64,000 bases of DNA, from assembly GCA_964531645.1 (NCBI GenBank), contig CAZHEF010000010.1, positions 1-64,000 on the forward strand, given 5' to 3'. This DNA comes from JBBIMS01 sp964531645. Lineage in GTDB: Bacteria; Acidobacteriota; Aminicenantia; JBFLYD01; JBBIMS01. The position numbers and the translations under genes were made by a program. The notes beneath the pieces are model-generated. The model saw nothing but the letters and a program-made list of their open reading frames with translations. It was not told the DNA's origin and searched no databases. Positions 62,289-64,000 of this stretch are shown one piece after another. The number at the start of each line of letters is the position of its first letter. Positions within the stretch are counted from its first letter, which is position 1.

Positions 62289-62761
62289 AAACTGGAGGAC
62301 CTCATGAGATTTACAATTTCAACTGCAGTCATTGCAGCATCCCATCCTTTGTTCCCCATTTTTGTCCCTGCTCTCTCAATTCCCTGTTCGATTGTATCTA
62401 CTGTTAGAATCCCGAAGGAAAGTGCAACGCCTTCTTCAAGTCCTATCTGGGAAAGAGCTTTTGTTACCTCCGCAGCAAGAAAATCAAAATGGGGAGTGTC
62501 GCCCCTTATCAGTGTAGAAAGACAGATTATGCAATCAAATTTCTTTGATTTTGCAAGTTTTTTAGCTATTATTGGGATTTCAAAAGAACCAGGAACTTTG
62601 AAAATGCTTATAGAATCATCCTTTGCACCAAGTTTCTTTAATGCATCAAGAGCGCCATTAAGAAGTCTCTCAGTTATAAATTCGTTAAACCTTGAAATAA
62701 TGATCCCAACCTTAAGGTCCTTTGCATCAAGTTTTCCTTCATAAATATTCGCCATTTTCAC
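62285..62761 (-). CDS. ribH: 6,7-dimethyl-8-ribityllumazine synthase
   Basis: A 158 aa enzyme of riboflavin synthesis. SRFNEFITERLLNGALDAL, VPGSFEIPIIAKKLA, the catalytic-loop GDTPHFDFLAAEVTKALSQI and NKGWDAAMTAVEIVNLM are family motifs. It joins the enoyl-CoA hydratase gene upstream and nusB downstream, both with 4 bp overlaps. Confidence 0.95.
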   Translation of the reverse strand: MKMANIYEGKLDAKDLKVGIIISRFNEFITERLLNGALDALKKLGAKDDSISIFKVPGSFEIPIIAKKLAKSKKFDCIICLSTLIRGDTPHFDFLAAEVTKALSQIGLEEGVALSFGILTVDTIEQGIERAGTKMGNKGWDAAMTAVEIVNLMRSSSL

Positions 62762-63540
62762 TCTCCTTTAAAGTTTGGTTGTCTTTTCTCAAGAAATGCC
62801 TTTGTTCCCTCCTTAGCATCTTCTGATGCAAAACAAAGAGAAAAAAGATTCGCTTCAAGAGCAAGACCCTCATCAAGGCTCATATCCACTCCTTTATGAA
62901 TTGCGTGGAGGGAAAGTTTTATAGCTACTGGACTGTTTGCCATTATCTTTTTTGCAATGGTAATGCATGCTGGCATAAGCTCCGATGGTTCAACAACTTT
63001 ATTTACAAGTCCAATTTTCAAAGCTTCTTCAGCATCAATCATATCTCCTGTAAGAATAAGTTCTGTAGCTAATCCTTTTCCAACGAGTCTCGTCAGCCGC
63101 TGAGTTCCTCCGTACCCAGGAATAAGACCGAGCTTTACCTCTGGTTGTCCGAATTTGGCATTTTTTGAAGCAATCCTTATGTGGCACGCAAGAGCAAGTT
63201 CACAGCCTCCTCCAAGAGCGAACCCATTGACAGCACAAATAACAGGCTTTTTAATTTTTTCAATCATTGAAAATATTGTCTGTCCTTTTTCTGAGAATTC
63301 TTTAGCCTTCAGGGGTTTTAACTCGGAAAGTTCCTTTATATCTGCTCCAGCAACAAATGCCTTCTCGCCAGCACCAGTGATAATGAGGACTTTCACCTCC
63401 TCGTCCTTCTCAATTTCGTAAAGAAGACATTCAAGTTCATCCATTGTCTCCCTGTTCAGAGCATTCAACTTATCAGGTCTGTTAATCGTTATAAAACCAA
63501 TACCTTCTTTCTTTTCATATAAAATATTTTTACCCATCAA
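62758..63540 (-). CDS. Enoyl-CoA hydratase/isomerase (crotonase family)
   Basis: A 260 aa crotonase. The oxyanion-hole AFVAGADIKEL and NGFALGGGCELALACHIRIA are present, and PEVKLGLIPGYGGTQRL contains the second active-site Glu. Both catalytic glutamates (in GGGCELAL and the PEVKLG area) seem conserved, favouring true hydratase activity. It is first in the operon with ribH-nusB-lysS-lolC-lolD, an odd partner. The double Met at the start leaves one codon of doubt. Confidence 0.88.
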   Translation of the reverse strand: MMGKNILYEKKEGIGFITINRPDKLNALNRETMDELECLLYEIEKDEEVKVLIITGAGEKAFVAGADIKELSELKPLKAKEFSEKGQTIFSMIEKIKKPVICAVNGFALGGGCELALACHIRIASKNAKFGQPEVKLGLIPGYGGTQRLTRLVGKGLATELILTGDMIDAEEALKIGLVNKVVEPSELMPACITIAKKIMANSPVAIKLSLHAIHKGVDMSLDEGLALEANLFSLCFASEDAKEGTKAFLEKRQPNFKGE

Positions 63541-63564
63541 TCCTCCTAACTCTTTCGGTCTTCA

Positions 63565-63593
63565 TTTATAGCAAATTTAGAAAAAAAAATCAA
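63565..63593 (-). promoter_or_regulatory. Promoter of the hydratase-ribH-nusB-lysS-lol operon
   Basis: Minus strand TTGATT (63588-63593), 17 bp, TATAAA (63565-63570), with AGGAGG just before the ATG at 63540. Confidence 0.55.
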
Positions 63594-63633
63594 TTTTTTG
63601 TAAAATTTCTATATGTTAGTTTGAGGAGGAGTC

Positions 63634-64000
63634 ATGCATTTTTTTAAATACAAAGGTAAAAAGCTTTATGCAGAGGACATTCCTGTGGAAATTATCGCAG
63701 AGGAAGTAGGAACCCCTCTTTATCTTTACAGCCACAGGACAGTTATTCATCATTTTCAAAGGCTTAAGGAAGCTTTTTCAGAGTTTGACACTCTCATTTG
63801 CTTTTCTGTTAAGTCCAATGACCACCTCACAATTCTCAAAATTCTCTCCGATGCAGGAAGCGGATTTGATATTGTATCTGGTGGAGAACTTTTCAAGATT
63901 TTGAAAGCAGGGGGTGACCCTGAAAAAACTGTTTTTGCAGGTGTTGGAAAGAGAGAGGATGAGATTAGATTTGCTCTTGAAAACAAGATTTTTCTCTTCA
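63634..64000 (+). CDS. lysA: Diaminopimelate decarboxylase, N-terminal part (runs off window)
   Basis: Starts at ATG 63634, 3 nt after GAGGAGGAG. The reading frame MHFFKYKGKKLYAEDIPVEI, GTPLYLYSHRTVIHHF, CFSVKSNDHLTIL (PLP Lys) and GFDIVSGGELFKILKAGGD match LysA. Only about 122 codons are in the window. The enzyme makes lysine from meso-diaminopimelate. It is divergent from the hydratase operon. Confidence 0.9.
   Translation, partial: MHFFKYKGKKLYAEDIPVEIIAEEVGTPLYLYSHRTVIHHFQRLKEAFSEFDTLICFSVKSNDHLTILKILSDAGSGFDIVSGGELFKILKAGGDPEKTVFAGVGKREDEIRFALENKIFLF

Noticed and set aside
1..64000. CRISPR arrays, insertion sequences, prophage or rRNA genes
   Set aside because: No regularly spaced direct repeats, transposase or phage signatures, and no rRNA sequence were seen; the only arrayed repeat is the 14-bp unit at 40949-41106.

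Overview
This is a low-GC (mid-30s percent by eye) bacterial chromosome segment from a draft or metagenomic assembly: two gaps of exactly 100 N sit at 31480-31579 and 40978-41077. LolC/E and LolD homologues, a secretin and a lipoprotein point to a diderm cell. The ferredoxin-dependent 2-oxoacid oxidoreductase, the rubrerythrin-like protein, ThyX and an Rrf2 regulator suggest an anaerobe or microaerophile. The phylum cannot be fixed from this sequence; a deep-branching, possibly thermophilic lineage near Acidobacteriota/Aminicenantes is only a guess.

Layout: 1-5095 holds gatB, a two-subunit transketolase, ftsE and ftsX (ftsX apparently starting at AUU). 5364-5681 is a broken HicBA toxin-antitoxin pair. 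5811-22386 (minus strand) is a long Tad/Flp pilus locus read from 22386 downwards. It encodes pilin-like proteins, CpaB, a fused TadZ-TadA ATPase, TadB, TadC, a secretin, TadE/TadG-like proteins, a kinase-less sensor, four FHA-domain proteins (three in tandem with a membrane segment and TPR-like C-termini) and a TPR lipoprotein. A frameshifted 23S-intervening-sequence-type protein gene lies inside it. No TadV prepilin peptidase is present in the window. 22695-27114 is accessory: a shattered PAP2-like gene, a DUF2723 membrane protein, decayed DUF4258/DUF2283 genes, two small unknown genes and tRNA-Ala(GGC).

27398-31184 carries glnA, an amino-acid permease and a LarE-type PP-loop protein. 31265-32515 is another decayed accessory cassette, broken by a gap and homopolymer frameshifts. 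32711-36671 is an Rrf2-pstSCAB operon. 36706-43159 (minus) holds a split MetH-like pair, a cysteine desulfurase, a DUF1015 protein, SerA and a class V aminotransferase. 43316-46701 (minus) is a solute-binding protein plus histidine kinase pair with a CRP/FNR-like palindrome upstream.

46955-49812 is korDABC. 50028-54857 holds dprA, a fused double EcfA, EcfT, a ferritin-like protein and thyX. 54886-58508 carries three polytopic membrane proteins, one resembling AftB/ZomB glycosyltransferases. 58512-63540 (minus) is a compact operon (enoyl-CoA hydratase, ribH, nusB, lysS, lolC/E, lolD). A divergent lysA starts at 63634 and runs off the window.

Two general patterns stand out. First, dispersed intergenic repeats (AT-rich, CTTGCC/CTCGCC-rich and AGC-rich words) recur between operons, and some are translated into the N-termini of Tad proteins. 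Second, most accessory genes carry frameshifts, several at runs of A or T, while housekeeping genes are intact.
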